A DNA stretch of 64,000 nucleotides from Coffea arabica (Eukaryota > Streptophyta > Magnoliopsida > Gentianales > Rubiaceae): NCBI RefSeq assembly GCF_036785885.1, contig NC_092310.1, positions 62,001-126,000 on the forward strand. The letters are read 5' to 3'. A model generated the notes under the pieces. The model ran no database searches and was not told where the DNA came from. It saw only the letters and a list, made by a program, of their open reading frames with translations. Shown in pieces: positions 1 to 11,226 of this stretch; position 1 is the stretch's first letter, and each line of letters begins with the position of its first letter. A program made the translations under genes and the position numbers.

Positions 1-1639
1 CGTCCAATAGGGGGATGTTTACTTGAACTTTGCGGAACACATCCAGGATTTCTTTTTCCTTTTCTGCCCTCTTTGTCTTTTCCAACCTGCAAGGAAAAGG
101 AGCTATATTAGATTTAATAGGGATCGAAGGAATAGATGTTACCTTAGGCTCTTCGCGAATGCGCCATTCCTCTTCAATCTCCTTTTCTATCTCCTCCTCA
201 CTTTTGCTTTTCGAATTTACCACTTTAGGTCCATCCACCTCTTTGCCACTCCTTAATGTCATGGCACTTACATTCCTGGGATTTACCTCGGGTTGTGATG
301 GCAATTTCCCATAGACGTGGGACTCCAGGCGGTTAATGGCAGTTGTCATTTGACTCATTCGAATCTCCATGTCCTTCATGCCTGCTTTGGTGTCCTGTTG
401 GAACTGAGTGGTGGTCGTGACGAGTTGAGTGGTAGTGTTGGCCAAACTCTTGACAATTTCTTCCAAAGAACTCCCTGAGCTTGAGGACGAGGGTTGAGAC
501 TTATGTTGCCAAGGTTGCTGAAATCCTGGAAGCCGATTGGAGAATGCATTTTGTGGCCTACTACCATAGCTGAGATTGGGGTGATCTCTCCAACCCGGAT
601 TGTACGTGTTGGAATACGGATCGTATTGCCTACGAGGCGCGGGCACGCCTCCAGCCATATTCACTTGCTCAGCCCCATCCTCTTGCAATATAGGGCATGA
701 GTCAGTATGGTGGCCCATATTTGTGCAGATTCCACAGGCCTTTATTTGGGGCACATTTCCCACCACTAATTGTCGAACAACGGATGTTAGCTCCGATATC
801 TGCTGCTGGAGGGATGACGTCTCCACCTCGTTGACTCTACGGGGAGGGTTGCTCTCACGTAAGCCAAATTGTTGGGAGTTCTCTGCCATGGCTTCGATGA
901 GCTCCCACGCTTCCCTCGGTGTCTTGTTTGCAAGTGCTCCCCCACTCGCAGCATCAATGATACTCCTATCTGTTGGTTGGAGCCCTTCATAGAAGTATTG
1001 GATTAACAGTTGCTCACTAATTTGATGCTGCGGGCATCTAGTGCACAACTTGTTAAACCTTTCCCAATATTCATACAAGGACTCACCGGGATATTGCTTA
1101 ATGCCGCAAATCTCCTTCCTCAAACTCGCAGCTCGGGATGCAGGGAAGAATTTTTCCAAGAATTTCTTTTTCAGCTGCGCCCATGTGGTAATACTACCTG
1201 CTGGTAGGTAGTACAACCAATCTTTGGCTGCATCCTTGAGAGAGAACGGAAAGGCTCTCAGTCTAATTTGCTCTTCAGTGACCCCAGGAGGTTTCATACT
1301 AGAGCAAACCACCTCGAACTCCTTTACGTGCTTGTGGGGTTCTTCGCCAGAGAGACCATGGAAAGAAGGTAGGAGGTGAATCAACCCCGACTTCAGTTCG
1401 AAAGCAGTATTCTCAGCCAAGGCGGGGAATGTGATGCATAACGGATGGTGAGTCAGCTCCGGGGCAGCCAGCTCCCTCAATGTTTGGGTGTTGGCCATGC
1501 TTACTTCGTCTTCCGCTGACTCGTTTGCAGTAAATAAGTGCCCTCCTTTTTGCCTCTTGGTCTCTTGCCTCCGCCTACGCGCTGCCTTCTCAACCTCAGG
1601 GTCGTATACTAATTCACCTGTGCGAGAAGAACGGGGCAT
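1..1639 (-). CDS. Gag polyprotein of an Athila-like Ty3/gypsy retrotransposon, 5' part (runs off the window edge)
   Basis: The minus-strand frame from the ATG at 1639 is open to the window edge, at least 546 codons. It reads as a plant Ty3/gypsy Gag: a basic N-terminus, then the retrotransposon-gag core with WLYYLPAGSITTW and the motif EKFFPASRAASLRKEI, then a single CCHC zinc knuckle (CGICTNMGHHTDSC) near residues 307-320. A Q/S-rich linker and a stretch that should lead into protease follow. The start sits about 90 bases downstream of a primer binding site and LTR in the same orientation, which fixes the element's polarity. Pol is outside the window. No stop or frameshift is visible, so the element may be fairly young. 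Assignment to the Athila/Tat branch rests on the tRNA-Asp primer site and Gag type. Confidence 0.88.
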   Translation of the reverse strand, partial: MPRSSRTGELVYDPEVEKAARRRRQETKRQKGGHLFTANESAEDEVSMANTQTLRELAAPELTHHPLCITFPALAENTAFELKSGLIHLLPSFHGLSGEEPHKHVKEFEVVCSSMKPPGVTEEQIRLRAFPFSLKDAAKDWLYYLPAGSITTWAQLKKKFLEKFFPASRAASLRKEICGIKQYPGESLYEYWERFNKLCTRCPQHQISEQLLIQYFYEGLQPTDRSIIDAASGGALANKTPREAWELIEAMAENSQQFGLRESNPPRRVNEVETSSLQQQISELTSVVRQLVVGNVPQIKACGICTNMGHHTDSCPILQEDGAEQVNMAGGVPAPRRQYDPYSNTYNPGWRDHPNLSYGSRPQNAFSNRLPGFQQPWQHKSQPSSSSSGSSLEEIVKSLANTTTQLVTTTTQFQQDTKAGMKDMEIRMSQMTTAINRLESHVYGKLPSQPEVNPRNVSAMTLRSGKEVDGPKVVNSKSKSEEEIEKEIEEEWRIREEPKVTSIPSIPIKSNIAPFPCRLEKTKRAEKEKEILDVFRKVQVNIPLLD

Positions 1640-1729
1640 AAACTAGCAAAAATACCAAGAAGAACAGAATAAAATAAAAATAAAAATAAAAATTGAATTT
1701 GAAAAGAAACAAATAATCCAAACGTCAGC

Positions 1730-1747
1730 TCCCCGGCAACGGCGCCA
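1730..1747 (-). promoter_or_regulatory. Primer binding site complementary to tRNA-Asp 3' end
   Basis: The plus-strand bases tccccggcaacggcgcca match the 3' end of plant tRNA-Asp including CCA, so the minus-strand element RNA would pair with that tRNA to prime reverse transcription. The site lies 5 bases inside the LTR edge, between LTR and gag. tRNA-Asp priming is typical of Athila and related plant Ty3/gypsy lineages. Confidence 0.88.
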
Positions 1748-1752
1748 AAAAT

Positions 1753-3362
1753 TGACAGGTGTCGAACCTGTGCAATAATAATTACTTAAAAAGTCCTAAT
1801 TACCACCTCAATTAAATAATTATAGAACAAATCCAAGTACTGGAGCAGGGACCCTAGGTGTGCAATGGGTTACTTGATTCACCCTGTTCCCGAAGAGTTT
1901 GCTTGATCCGATATACCGGGTTTGTCTATAAAAATACTAATTTTGCGTACAATGGCAAGTAGGGTCGATTCCACAGGGAGCAGGTAGGAAATTATTTCTT
2001 TCCAAATCAGCAGAACAAAATTGGGGGATTTTCAATGAGAGAGAAATAAATAAAATAAAAGTAAAATAAAAACAAAGCGAACTAAATTCAAAACTAACTC
2101 ACAAAGCACAATTCACTAAAAATAGCAATTAACAAAAGTTCTACCCAAAGGATCAACTGCTCAGGCACGGTCCAAGTAAATGTTCATCGATACAAAGATA
2201 TTACACCCATTCATCACTAGGTTGGTTATAGTTATCAATAAGCTCTGACAACCAGTTCTTCCTTACCTTTTCGACAGTCAAGATACGACCATTAACTGCT
2301 TCCCTAACCAGATAACAACCCTAGGTATGACCATAGGAATTTAATTACCCAATTGCATTAAAGTTAGAAGAACCCAACCCTAACCAATAAACACGCTAAG
2401 AGGGTTTATTTAAATTAGATCATGCGTTTCCCCATCATAAAGCCAATTATGGTGGTTGCCACGGGGTGTCAATTAAATGAACAATTACGGATTCTATTTA
2501 ATTAACGTGGCAGTAGGCTAGTAAATTAAATCAAATACCCGGCCGTTGATATTCAATTAATAAAATACCCATGAACAATTAATTCAGGAAACACACGAAT
2601 AGCAATAAATTGGAAGAAATAATGAAGATTCGATTAGATCTCACAGATATTATGGACCGCGCCCTCGCGTCAACCTTTGGGTAGAGGAGGAAATTAGCCG
2701 CTCCTCATCGTGTCAGTCCCGCGTGATTTAATTGAATTCATTCAATTAATTGCCGAAGAATTGGAAAAGATGAATTAATGAAGGAACGGCTGAAAGACCT
2801 TCGCTTCCCTTTGTTGGGTTACGCGTTCGTATCTCTGGGGCGAAAGTAGAAGCAAAACTCGAATAGGAAAAATTGTACAGAAGCCAATAGCAAAAGCTAC
2901 AGCCAAGGAGAAAGTCTCCAATGTCTGACCCAGAGCCGCAGAAGAAAACAAAAGAGAAAACAAAAGTGTCTGACAAGTCTTTTCCCAAAAAGTAGAAAAA
3001 GAGAGCCTAGGCTAAAAAGTACTGTTTCTGAATCTTGCTTTTCTTTCTCTCTTATAGCCGCCGCAGGAAAATTCTCTCTTCAAAGCAACGTAAAAGCTAT
3101 TTCCCTTTTGGAGCTTTGATCCGATGCGCCTGGTCCACATGGACCACGGTCCGTCTTTCGGTTTCGTCCACCTTCCAAGGCGTGGCCACGCTCTGAAATG
3201 AAAAGTCTTCTGGAAAATTTTCCCCGCGATATCATTTTAATGCTAACCACCTACAATTCACACAAATGTCAAATATGAGTGAAATCCCCTTTCTTAGCAC
3301 CATGAATGGCCAAAATTAGGACAAGATAACAATGCAAAACGTGCCAAATAACGGCTCTATCA
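1753..3362 (-). mobile_element. 5' LTR of the Athila-like element (about 1.61 kb)
   Basis: On the plus strand it runs from tgacagg next to the primer site to ctatca at 3362, giving short imperfect inverted ends. It is clearly homologous, block by block, to the solo LTR at 9270-10620 (shared tgtgcaataata end, the tagggtcgattccacaggga block, and the internal stretches around taggtatgaccataggaattt). That comparison sets the outer edge. The base after 3362 belongs to a different LTR family, so this element inserted into older repeat DNA. Its other LTR and target duplication lie outside the window. Confidence 0.82.
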
Positions 3363-5148
3363 CATATCGTACGGTATCAAAACCGAAAAAGTCACGGGCA
3401 GAAGCTAAACTAAAAACGCACAGAATCTGATGTTCAAAACAGGCTTGAGTGTTTGTCTATAACTCAGGATACACTAATCCGTTTGACCTGAAATTTCATA
3501 GGCATATTCAGGACTTAAGGGGCTACAATATTGTAGAAGGCCACTCCATCCAATTTTGAGTGTAACTACATCAAAAATGTAACATACTACACCAGAATCG
3601 CAAAATAGGTTCACAAACCGTATTCTAGTACAAACATCATAAAACAGCCTACATAAGTCCAAATCCAGAAATTCCAAAGCCATACGAAAGCTTAGAAACA
3701 GGGCTACATTTCATCAGAAGACCTAAACAACCCATTCTGAAACATTCCAAACCAAAATAACCAATTACAATCGCAGTTCTCAGGTTCGGGTAGAAACAGG
3801 ACAGCAAGGGTAATTCCATCTTTTCACAAGCTACGCTACTCCGATCGACCTGAAATTTTGTAGGCACCTCTAAAATATCATTCTCTACAATTTTTATGTT
3901 TTAATCTAAGGCCAAATCGACCTCTAACTATGTGCTACAGAACCGGACAGAATGAAGAACAATGAAACCCTAACTTGCTAATTTATCTTCCAAACGAGAA
4001 ATTTGCTGCAATTAACTACCATTCACACCAACTAGCTTCATTCTCAATCATTTCCAATCATCATACATAGCCACATAATATTAATCATATGCAAACAGCA
4101 AAAATCCCAAATAAATAGAAAACTTCATCAATCTTAACAAAATCAAGAAATAGTCCACCAAATCACACTTGTAACAACCACAAGTCATTAATTAAGCATC
4201 TTTAGATAGAAGAGAGAGGTTCCATAGTCACTCACCTTAGAACCAAAGAAGAGAGACCACTTAGCACCTTAAGCTTCCAAACAACTTCACTAAACACCTC
4301 ACAACCACTCACTTAAGGGATTTTATGGAGTAACTTGAAGATTAATCGGTTTAATTGAGAAATTGGGCAAGATTGAAGACAAGATTGTGGAGAGTTTCTT
4401 TTCTTTTTTTGCTTGGAGAAGGTCGGCCAAGGAGAGGGAAGAAATGGTGAATTTTGTGGTCAATTTTGATATTAATTTGGTGAAGGCATGAATAGTGGTC
4501 AAAATTGTAAGACCTATTCTTATGGTGACACTTGTCACCCTATTTAATACATACATATCCTTTTGTCTCTCTCCACTCTCATCCATATAACAACCTTTAA
4601 TTATCTCATAACACCCGATAAATTAAATTCAGTATCCAAAACTTAACCTAACTGGCCGAATTTTTCCGAACTTACCGCACTAGTGGGTCCCACGTCCGAT
4701 ATACGTTCTTAATTTCTCAAAAACTAACCGATACTAGAAAAATCATCTAAAACCTATATTTATTTATAAAAATTATTTGGGGAATTTTTCTAATAAAGAA
4801 AATGTGAAAAAAGGCGGGCGATAAATAAAACTCCACTTAAGCTTTCTAATATTGTAACACTAGAGGTTTGCTAATCCAGAGTTTGCCAACCATTTTCAAA
4901 CTTGTTAAACCTCTGTAAACTATAACGAATCCTATTTTTACTTGTGCCAAAACACACACTAGAATACTGCATATAAACTATAGCTCGAACTTACGAATAA
5001 TACATAAACTAGGGTTTTATCATAAGCAAATTAGGGTTTTCAATCTTAGCCGAGATTAGGGTTTCTCCTTAGCTCTAAAACCTTAATTTAACCGTACAAA
5101 ATAATGAATAACCCTAATATCAACTTACGAACGGACTGGGGCCTCACA
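3363..5148 (-). mobile_element. Remnant of a chromovirus-like (Tekay/Del-type) Ty3/gypsy LTR
   Basis: This stretch shares blocks with the complete solo LTR at 49072-52127, for example around 4685-4800 (gtgggtcccac, the tactagaaaaat block, tttataaaaat). It ends at 5148 with cctcaca, so on the minus strand it begins TGTGAGG, the usual start of long Tekay-like LTRs. The other side is cut off by the Athila-like LTR at 3362. Immediately after 5148 the sequence becomes homologous to the intron of the TPD1-like gene at 15041. This LTR therefore marks an insertion into, or breakpoint in, that intron. Lineage is inferred from LTR ends only. Confidence 0.6.
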
Positions 5149-6150
5149 TATACGCGCATGCACGCTGTGTTGAACAGGTGCACGTTTAATTTTGAAAAAA
5201 AAAAGAAATTAGATATGTGTATTGATAAATTTTCATTAAAATCTATACTTGAAAACATCTTTTTTTTTTCAAGTAGGAGATAAAATAATAGTGTTATCAA
5301 CTTCAAAACTTTTGGCTGGTCCACTTTAGACATACAATGCATGTGTTTACATGTTTTTTGATGCATGCATTTCATCCTTAGTTTAATAATAATATGTATG
5401 TGTATAATGTGTTTTTCTTTGGAATTAATAAATAATATATGTTATGTTGTTAATTGGTAGTAGTAATTCATTTTAACTTGCAGGCACTGCAAATGCTCAA
5501 GGATGCTCTCTATCAAGTCTGATCATATTGCAGGCTCCAACAGCAGCAAAGGTACAATCCAAGCCGGAGTTCAAACTCACCATCTTTAACGATTGCACTT
5601 GCACTCAGACCCAGGTCAAGCTGTCCTGCTCCGGCTTTCAAAGCGTTGAAAAGATTAATCCCGCTGTCTTGTCTCAAAATAGCGGTGGGTCTTGCCTCGT
5701 TAACGGTGGCCAACCAATCTATTATGGTGTTACACACGGCAATTTCAGTTTCAATTATGCAGCAGATAATCAATATCCCTTTAAACCTATTAGCAGTCAA
5801 ATATCCTGCTCTTAGATTGTTCTTGAAGTGGAATCCATGATTGAATTGTGCCTGGTTAATTCCAGTTTTCATTTAATGTTAACTGGTAGGACATGATCAA
5901 CATGCAAATTAAATAAGATAAGTTTTTTAAAATTATATAAAGTTCTTGTTATATATATGAATGGCTTATATATTACGTAATCTATTACTTGTTTAACAAA
6001 CAAGTAATAGAAAATGGATACTTGAATATCTAAGGTCTCTTTTTTCCTTGAATTTCTTTTTTTTTTCTTTTTTTTTTCCTTTTGGAAAACCAGAACTAAA
6101 CGTAGTATGTTGTATTTAACGTACAAAACTGTACAACACTAGCAAACTTG
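5149..6150 (+). pseudogene. TPD1-like gene copy lacking a visible first exon (exon 2 at 5484-5815)
   Basis: From 5149 the sequence follows the intact gene at 15041-16055 almost base for base: intron tail, 3' splice site (cag at 5481-5483), exon 2 and 3' flank. Exon 2 is fully open and encodes the mature TPD1-like domain with all six conserved cysteines (QGCSL, DCTCT, KLSC, GSCLV, ISCS end). It differs from the other copy by a few residues such as A for G after QAPT and V for A in FQSVEK. The signal-peptide exon is not found in the window because LTR sequence starts at 5148. Either the copy is 5'-truncated, or its intron has been expanded by retrotransposons and exon 1 lies left of the window. 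Probably non-functional as a secreted ligand, but not proven. Confidence 0.7.
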
Positions 6151-6495
6151 TAACCTGTGTACCAAATGTCGACGGGTCTGTTTAGAATATAAGCCTTACA
6201 GTTGAGATGATCTGCTCCAGAATAAATAAACCCATTTTGTTGGGCTATCCGAAAGTGCTACGCTTTGATTGGGGCGAACATAAAATGTTGCAATCATGTA
6301 CCAATTATGTCATCATGTTTCGATTGTTAGTTTTCACAAAAAAAAATTTTATTTCAAAATATATCTCTTAAAAATAGTAATCCAAGCAATAGAGACGAGT
6401 CCTAACAACAAAAACCCAAGTCTTCCATGTCAAAATAGAACCATTGTCAAACAACAACTTCATCTCGTAGTATCCGACACTTTCTTCTTCTTGGG

Positions 6496-6498
<3 letters not shown>

Positions 6499-6554
<56 letters not shown>
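6499..6554. repeat. (TA)n microsatellite
   Basis: About 28 TA dinucleotides in a row, followed by a short interruption with cgta. It lies between the truncated TPD1-like copy and the 7SL-like segment. The long open frame across it (6296-6739) is a by-product of the repeat. Confidence 0.95.
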
Positions 6555-6555
<1 letters not shown>

Positions 6556-6641
6556 GTATATCAAAGTTGCCAACCTTTCGTTGGTATTGAATTCAGAATT
6601 CTCATATATTAATTCATGGCGGAGGATGATAGCTCAACCCT

Positions 6642-7010
6642 GTAATGATTTTACATCGGCTAGAGAGGAAGCCCTGGGCTGCTTTAATAACCTGTTGTGG
6701 TGTCCCCTACGTAGCCGAGGCCTTTCGCTGAGGCATTAGTCTGTTGTGTTATCCAGCACTGCTAGGAACAAACCTCACGGCCCAATGGGACGGCTAACTG
6801 TGGGACAATATTGGTTAGAGGTGTTAGAAATCCTCATTCCCAAATTGATCATTTGCTTCATAGCAGTAGCTTCAGCAGCAGAAGTAGTCACCATCTATCA
6901 CTGCATAACCGCAGGTCACATAAGAGCCCTACTACGCTTAGGCCCCAGCTATCGCACCACATTTGTCCTCAGGCACCACCCCCACCAACCGAAAATGCCC
7001 CAAAGCAGCA
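6642..7010 (+). ncRNA. Possible degenerate SRP (7SL) RNA gene with snRNA-type promoter
   Basis: At 6649-6659 there is ttttacatcgg, similar to the plant upstream sequence element of snRNA and 7SL genes (consensus RTCCCACATCG). It is followed after about 24 bases by tttaataa, a TATA-like box at the spacing typical of RNA polymerase III types. Downstream comes gtagccgagg ... gaggcattagtctgttgtg, which resembles the start of plant 7SL RNA (GCCGAGC ... GGGGCATTAAGGTGGTG). Further on, aaccgcaggtca and cttcagcagcag recall the S domain. The promoter element and the RNA-like part both show mismatches, so a retro- or pseudogene is most likely. Recognition is from memory of the family and is tentative; unrelated sequence is possible. 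Confidence 0.35.
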
Positions 7011-7267
7011 TGGAGAATTCCTTGGCGGAGCTCATCCTATCCCACAAGTATCAGAAGGGCTCCGGTTTGGTCTGTGAAAGCTTAATAATGGCATGTTATC
7101 AGTGCACTGATCTTGAAAGCTTTAAAAATGTAAGCCTTGAAATGAAACAAGGGAGCATCTTTTTCTTAATTGGTTGAGAATGTTGCTAGCTTTGCTGATT
7201 AGATGTGGTGTCTAGTAATTCAGAGGAATTGGTACGTCAGTGAAACTGAACATGGTGTTTTTGGTTT

Positions 7268-7910
7268 GGATAAAAAACCTATGGAACCTTTAAACTATTG
7301 TGGTTGCCTATTTTGACCCCTCATCTAAATTTTATTTTTGATTGGCCTTTAAATAATTAAATCTATACACTTTAAGGACTTCCAGTGACTTTAGACATAA
7401 ATTTAGCTGAATTTAAAGGGCATTTTTATCCATTCATAACTGAAGCATCGAGACTAGCATCGAAAACTCTAAAAAAAGGTAACCCTTCAATTTCTTAAGC
7501 ACATCATTAGATTTTTCTTCATAAATCTTCTGAAAATCGAGTTTTACCCATAAGAATAAAGTTTTGTACCATGCCTCGCATGTGGTGTTTTTTTCAATCA
7601 TTTAAAAGCTTTACTGTCAAAATCTTTTGGGTAAAACTTGATTTTTAGAGGATTTGTAAAGAAAAATCTAATGATGTGTTTAAGAAATTGAAGGGTTACC
7701 TTTTTGAGGGTTTTTGAAGTTGATTCTGAAACTTCAATTACAAATGGACAAATATGCCTTTCAAATCAAACCAAATTTATGCATAAAGTCACCGAAAATC
7801 CTTAAAGCGTGCAATTTTAATTGTTCAAGGACTAATCGGAAACAAAATTTAGATTAAAGGCCAAAAGTAAATAACAGCAATAGTTTAAGGGCTCCCTAGT
7901 TTTTTTACTC
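7268..7910. mobile_element. Foldback (Mutator-like MITE) element with 9-bp target duplication
   Basis: The two halves are inverted copies of each other. The left end reads ggataaaaaacctatggaac, and the reverse of the right end reads gagtaaaaaaactagggagc; the similarity then continues through most of 643 bp. The 9 bases ttttggttt occur immediately left (7259-7267) and right (7911-7919), as expected for a Mutator-like target duplication. There is no coding capacity, so this is a non-autonomous element. Confidence 0.75.
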
Positions 7911-8210
7911 TTTTGGTTTCATTGGACTCAATGTGCATCACTTGATATAGTAGGGAAGAGATCTTTTGGGAAATTTTTATGGGATTTGGGTTGTATACAA
8001 CAAAACCATGTCTGGTATTTATGGCATCAATGAATACCTTGTCTAGTATTCATTGATATAGTTTAAGGGCTCCTTAGATTTCTTACTCTTTTGGTTTCAT
8101 TAGACTCAACGTACATCACTTGATAGAGTTGGGAAGAGATCTTTGGGAAAATTTTTGTGGGATTTGGGTTGTACAGAACAGAACCATGTCTGGTATTCAT
8201 TGGATCTTAT
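7885..8210. repeat. Direct tandem duplication of about 175 bp including the right end of the foldback element
   Basis: The block beginning with atagtttaagggctccctag at about 7880, running through tactcttttggtttcatt and ending near ccatgtctggtattt, recurs from about 8056 (tatagtttaagggctccttag) to 8205 with scattered substitutions. The copy carries the terminal bases of the foldback element, so the duplication happened after that insertion. Confidence 0.7.
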
Positions 8211-8439
8211 TTGGGAGCAGTTTTGCTCCTGGAAATTGTGTTTAATTGATTTGCTTTCTAGGTATTTCTTTTCATGCTTATATACTAAGCTAATCTTTTC
8301 TAATTGTTAACCGTTCTCATCAAAATTAGGAGTTGTCAGTCGAATAATTAGTCCATTTTGAGGCCTAAATGATGGTTTGTCATAGTTATATGTTAGATGA
8401 TAGTTGATAATATGATTATCTTGCATTTAGCTTTTATAC

Positions 8440-8501
8440 AATTGTTCAAAGCTTCCATTTTGGGACAGAGGTTGAGGTTGATGATGAAGATGAAACGGAA
8501 C
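8440..8501 (+). pseudogene. PIF/Harbinger-type transposase fragment, part 1 (acidic linker)
   Basis: Just left of the hAT-like element the plus frame reads an acidic stretch (EVEVDDEDETE). It is continued on the other side of the element, after 11234, by EDEMEDDVSNNDGGEY. Removing the inserted element and one target copy gives a single acidic region followed by a transposase-like C-terminus. See the second part at 11227-11417. Confidence 0.4.
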
Positions 8502-11226
8502 TAGGCCTGTGCATCGAATTCAAAATCGGTAAATCGGAAGCTGAAATCAGAAATTTTGAAATTTGGACATGTATTTTTCCGACCGCTTTCGAATTCGAAA
8601 TGGTCAATTCCGATTTCGAATTCAATTCCAAATTCACCTGTTTTACCTTTTTTTTCTTGTTTTAATGTCTTCTCACAAGTCTGCTACTTCATACTAGAAT
8701 ACAAAACCAACAATGGGGGAACCCCAGTTGGTGCTACCAGCCCACCACCAGGCATTTGTTCCTACGGATCCCATCTTTCTTCCATCCAGAAAGGCAAATC
8801 AACAGGCCATGAAACATAAATAAGGAGAAGGCTCGCAGCTTCTTGGATTGAAATAACAATGTCCGGAAAGCTCAGTGCTTGCGAGTGTTCCAAGTTGTGG
8901 CCGTCAATACGGTCATCATCCGAGTTTAAGCAGAAGCAGGGTCAAAATAGAAACTCTCTAATCTCTATAACTTTGAGGGTGCATTTTTAAATTAACCTCT
9001 CTAGTTTGTGGGTTTAATCACAATTTGCATCTTTTACGAACTGAAGAACAGATGCCAATTTCCATACATTCCTATATGTGGAAACTCCCTCAATTCTCCT
9101 ACTCAGAAGCTGTTTGATGAAATGCCTAAGAAAAATAAACTAGAAACATAGATGAAGGTTAAGTAAAATCACCTGCGTACCTCAATTTGTCCTTGAAGAT
9201 GAAGGCTGATGATGGCTTGAAGATGAAGACTGTCGGGCTTGAAGACGGCTTGAAGATGAAGGTGAAATCTGACAGGTTGTCGAAGCCTGTGCAATAATAA
9301 AAAACCTACTCAAACTAAAAGTAATTTCTGTAAATAGCGGTGAGTAGGGTCAAATCTACAGGAACTGGGAGTAGTTGTTTTTTTTCAAGTTCACAGCGAC
9401 AAGAGGGGTGTTTTTATCTCAGGGGTGACAATTTAAGCAATTCAACTAAAAGTAAAATAATAAAAATAAAATAGCCAACTAGAAATTAAATAACAATTTA
9501 CTAAAATCAAATGAGTGATAATTAAGAATCTAGCCAAGAAATAACTTCAGTATTGGTGCACCTAATTAATCATCGAAGCAAAGGCAATGCCAATTATTTA
9601 TCAATAAATATGTTATAACTGCCAAACAAGCGATGACAGTCAACTCCTCCTTACTGTGTCGGTGATTAAGGCACGCCCGTTAACCACTACTCTAATTGAA
9701 AAATAATCCTAGGTACGCCCATAGGATTTAATTTCCCAATTGCCTTACGTATTAGAGAAGTCCTATTCTAACCAAATAACGCACTACCAGGGTTATTTTA
9801 AATTAGCCCACGTATCCCTCTGACACAAATCTAATTATGCCAGTTGTCACTAATTCAGAGCAATTAGACAATTACGGATCTAACGCCCTGATTGACAATA
9901 GATTCTCAAATTAACTAATTATCCGGATCCAAGACAATCAATTAATTGAACAATCATAAGCACTGCAATCAAGGAATATGTGAATACCAATAAATAAAAG
10001 GAAAAAGGTAAAATTAAATCGATCTCACAATTTTTAGGCGAATCAAAGCCTCCATTATCCCTTGACTAGAGTGAGAAAATTAGTTCATGTTCGATGCAAA
10101 AAAACCCATGTAAAGCTGAAGCAATACTCGCGGCCATCATGCGGCAGGAGCAATTCACCACAGACCACAAGGAAAAGTCAAAAGGAAAAAAACTACAAGG
10201 AATCATTCAATTGCTCATATTTGCCTCTGACATACGAGAGGTAAGCTACTTGAGCCCACAAGGAAAAGTCAAAAAGACTAAGCTAAAAAGTTATCTGCCA
10301 TTGTTTGCTCTATTTCGTATCTAATGCTCTCAAGGCTGTGCGGCGGCTCCCCCCAAGGGAAAGGAACAACCCCTCTTCGGTTCAGCCATTGCCAAAACAA
10401 AGGGCAAAAGATTTTTTTCTTTGCCAACAATGCCCTTGGGCTAAGCTCTATGACTTGGACTCCTTTCCTGACAAATTGGCACCTGTTATCATATTTTCGT
10501 TCTACTCCCTGAAACAAATGCAAAATACTAAAAGTGAGTAGAATCTAACAATTAATTCACATCGGGTCAGGTAATAGAGGAAATTAATAATAAAATAAAT
10601 GATAAAATTGCAACCTATCAAAATCGAGAGTGAGAGAGAGTGAAGATGAAAGCCCTAGAAGTAGGAAAACTGAAGGCAAAATAGTTGAGTTCCTTCTCAA
10701 GTCTTTACTCTCGACTGAAGAGAGAGGTGGAAGCAGAGAATAGGAAGGTCTGAAGGTGAGACACTGAGACTGGAGAGACGAATTGAGGAAGAGGCGGACG
10801 GAAGAACAGATTAGGTTTTTCAATTTGCACTTTTGCTTTTTTGTCCTTTTGAAGGTTGTTTTGTGATTTTTGTTAATTGTTAGATGTATCAGTGATTCAG
10901 TATTAATGTATTATTGTTATTAACTTATTATGTTATATAATATAAATTATATATTACATATAATATATTGTTAAAAATATTATATTATATATATAAATAT
11001 TATAAAACGAAATCGAAATTATATTTTCGAATTCGATTATCGATTTCAAATTGGAATTCGAAATTGGAAATTCCGATTTCAAAAATTATATCTTCGAATT
11101 TGACCCAATTTCGATCAATTTAAAATCATAATTACCGAATTCCATTCGGAATTATCGAATTTAAAATTCCGAATTCAATTCGAAATCGGTCGTTAAATCG
11201 GAATTTTTCGACTTTGCACACCCCTA
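8502..11226. mobile_element. hAT-like non-autonomous element interrupted by a solo LTR
   Basis: The left end taggcctgtgca and the reverse of the right end taggggtgtgca form short terminal inverted repeats of the TAGGGRTGTGCA type seen in many plant hAT elements. Just inside both ends lie sub-terminal stretches full of cgaattc, cgaaat and aatcgga words. The flanking 8-mers aacggaac and aatggaag match at 6 of 8 positions, compatible with an aged 8-bp target duplication. Without the nested solo LTR (9270-10620) the element is about 1.37 kb. The interior 8640-9265 and 10626-10830 shows no recognisable transposase. The 10626-10830 part is GA-rich on the plus strand. Confidence 0.65.
9270..10620 (-). 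mobile_element. Solo LTR of the Athila-like family with exact 5-bp target duplication
   Basis: It starts tgacagg at 9270 and ends cctatca at 10620, and is homologous to the LTR at 1753-3362 along its length but diverged and about 260 bp shorter. The five bases aaatc stand directly before (9265-9269) and after (10621-10625), a perfect target duplication. The internal region is gone, so this is the product of recombination between two LTRs. Orientation matches the element at the left window edge. Confidence 0.9.

Noticed and set aside
2746..2988. Minus-strand open frames inside the Athila-like LTR
   Set aside because: They lie within the LTR, which is non-coding, and have no similarity to element proteins.
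5513..5872. Minus-strand frame over TPD1-like exon 2 (also 15409-15762)
   Set aside because: It is conserved only because the sense exon is duplicated; no start context or similarity.
6296..6739. Open frame of 147 codons crossing the TA repeat
   Set aside because: Much of it is translated (TA)n as YIYIYI; no family features.
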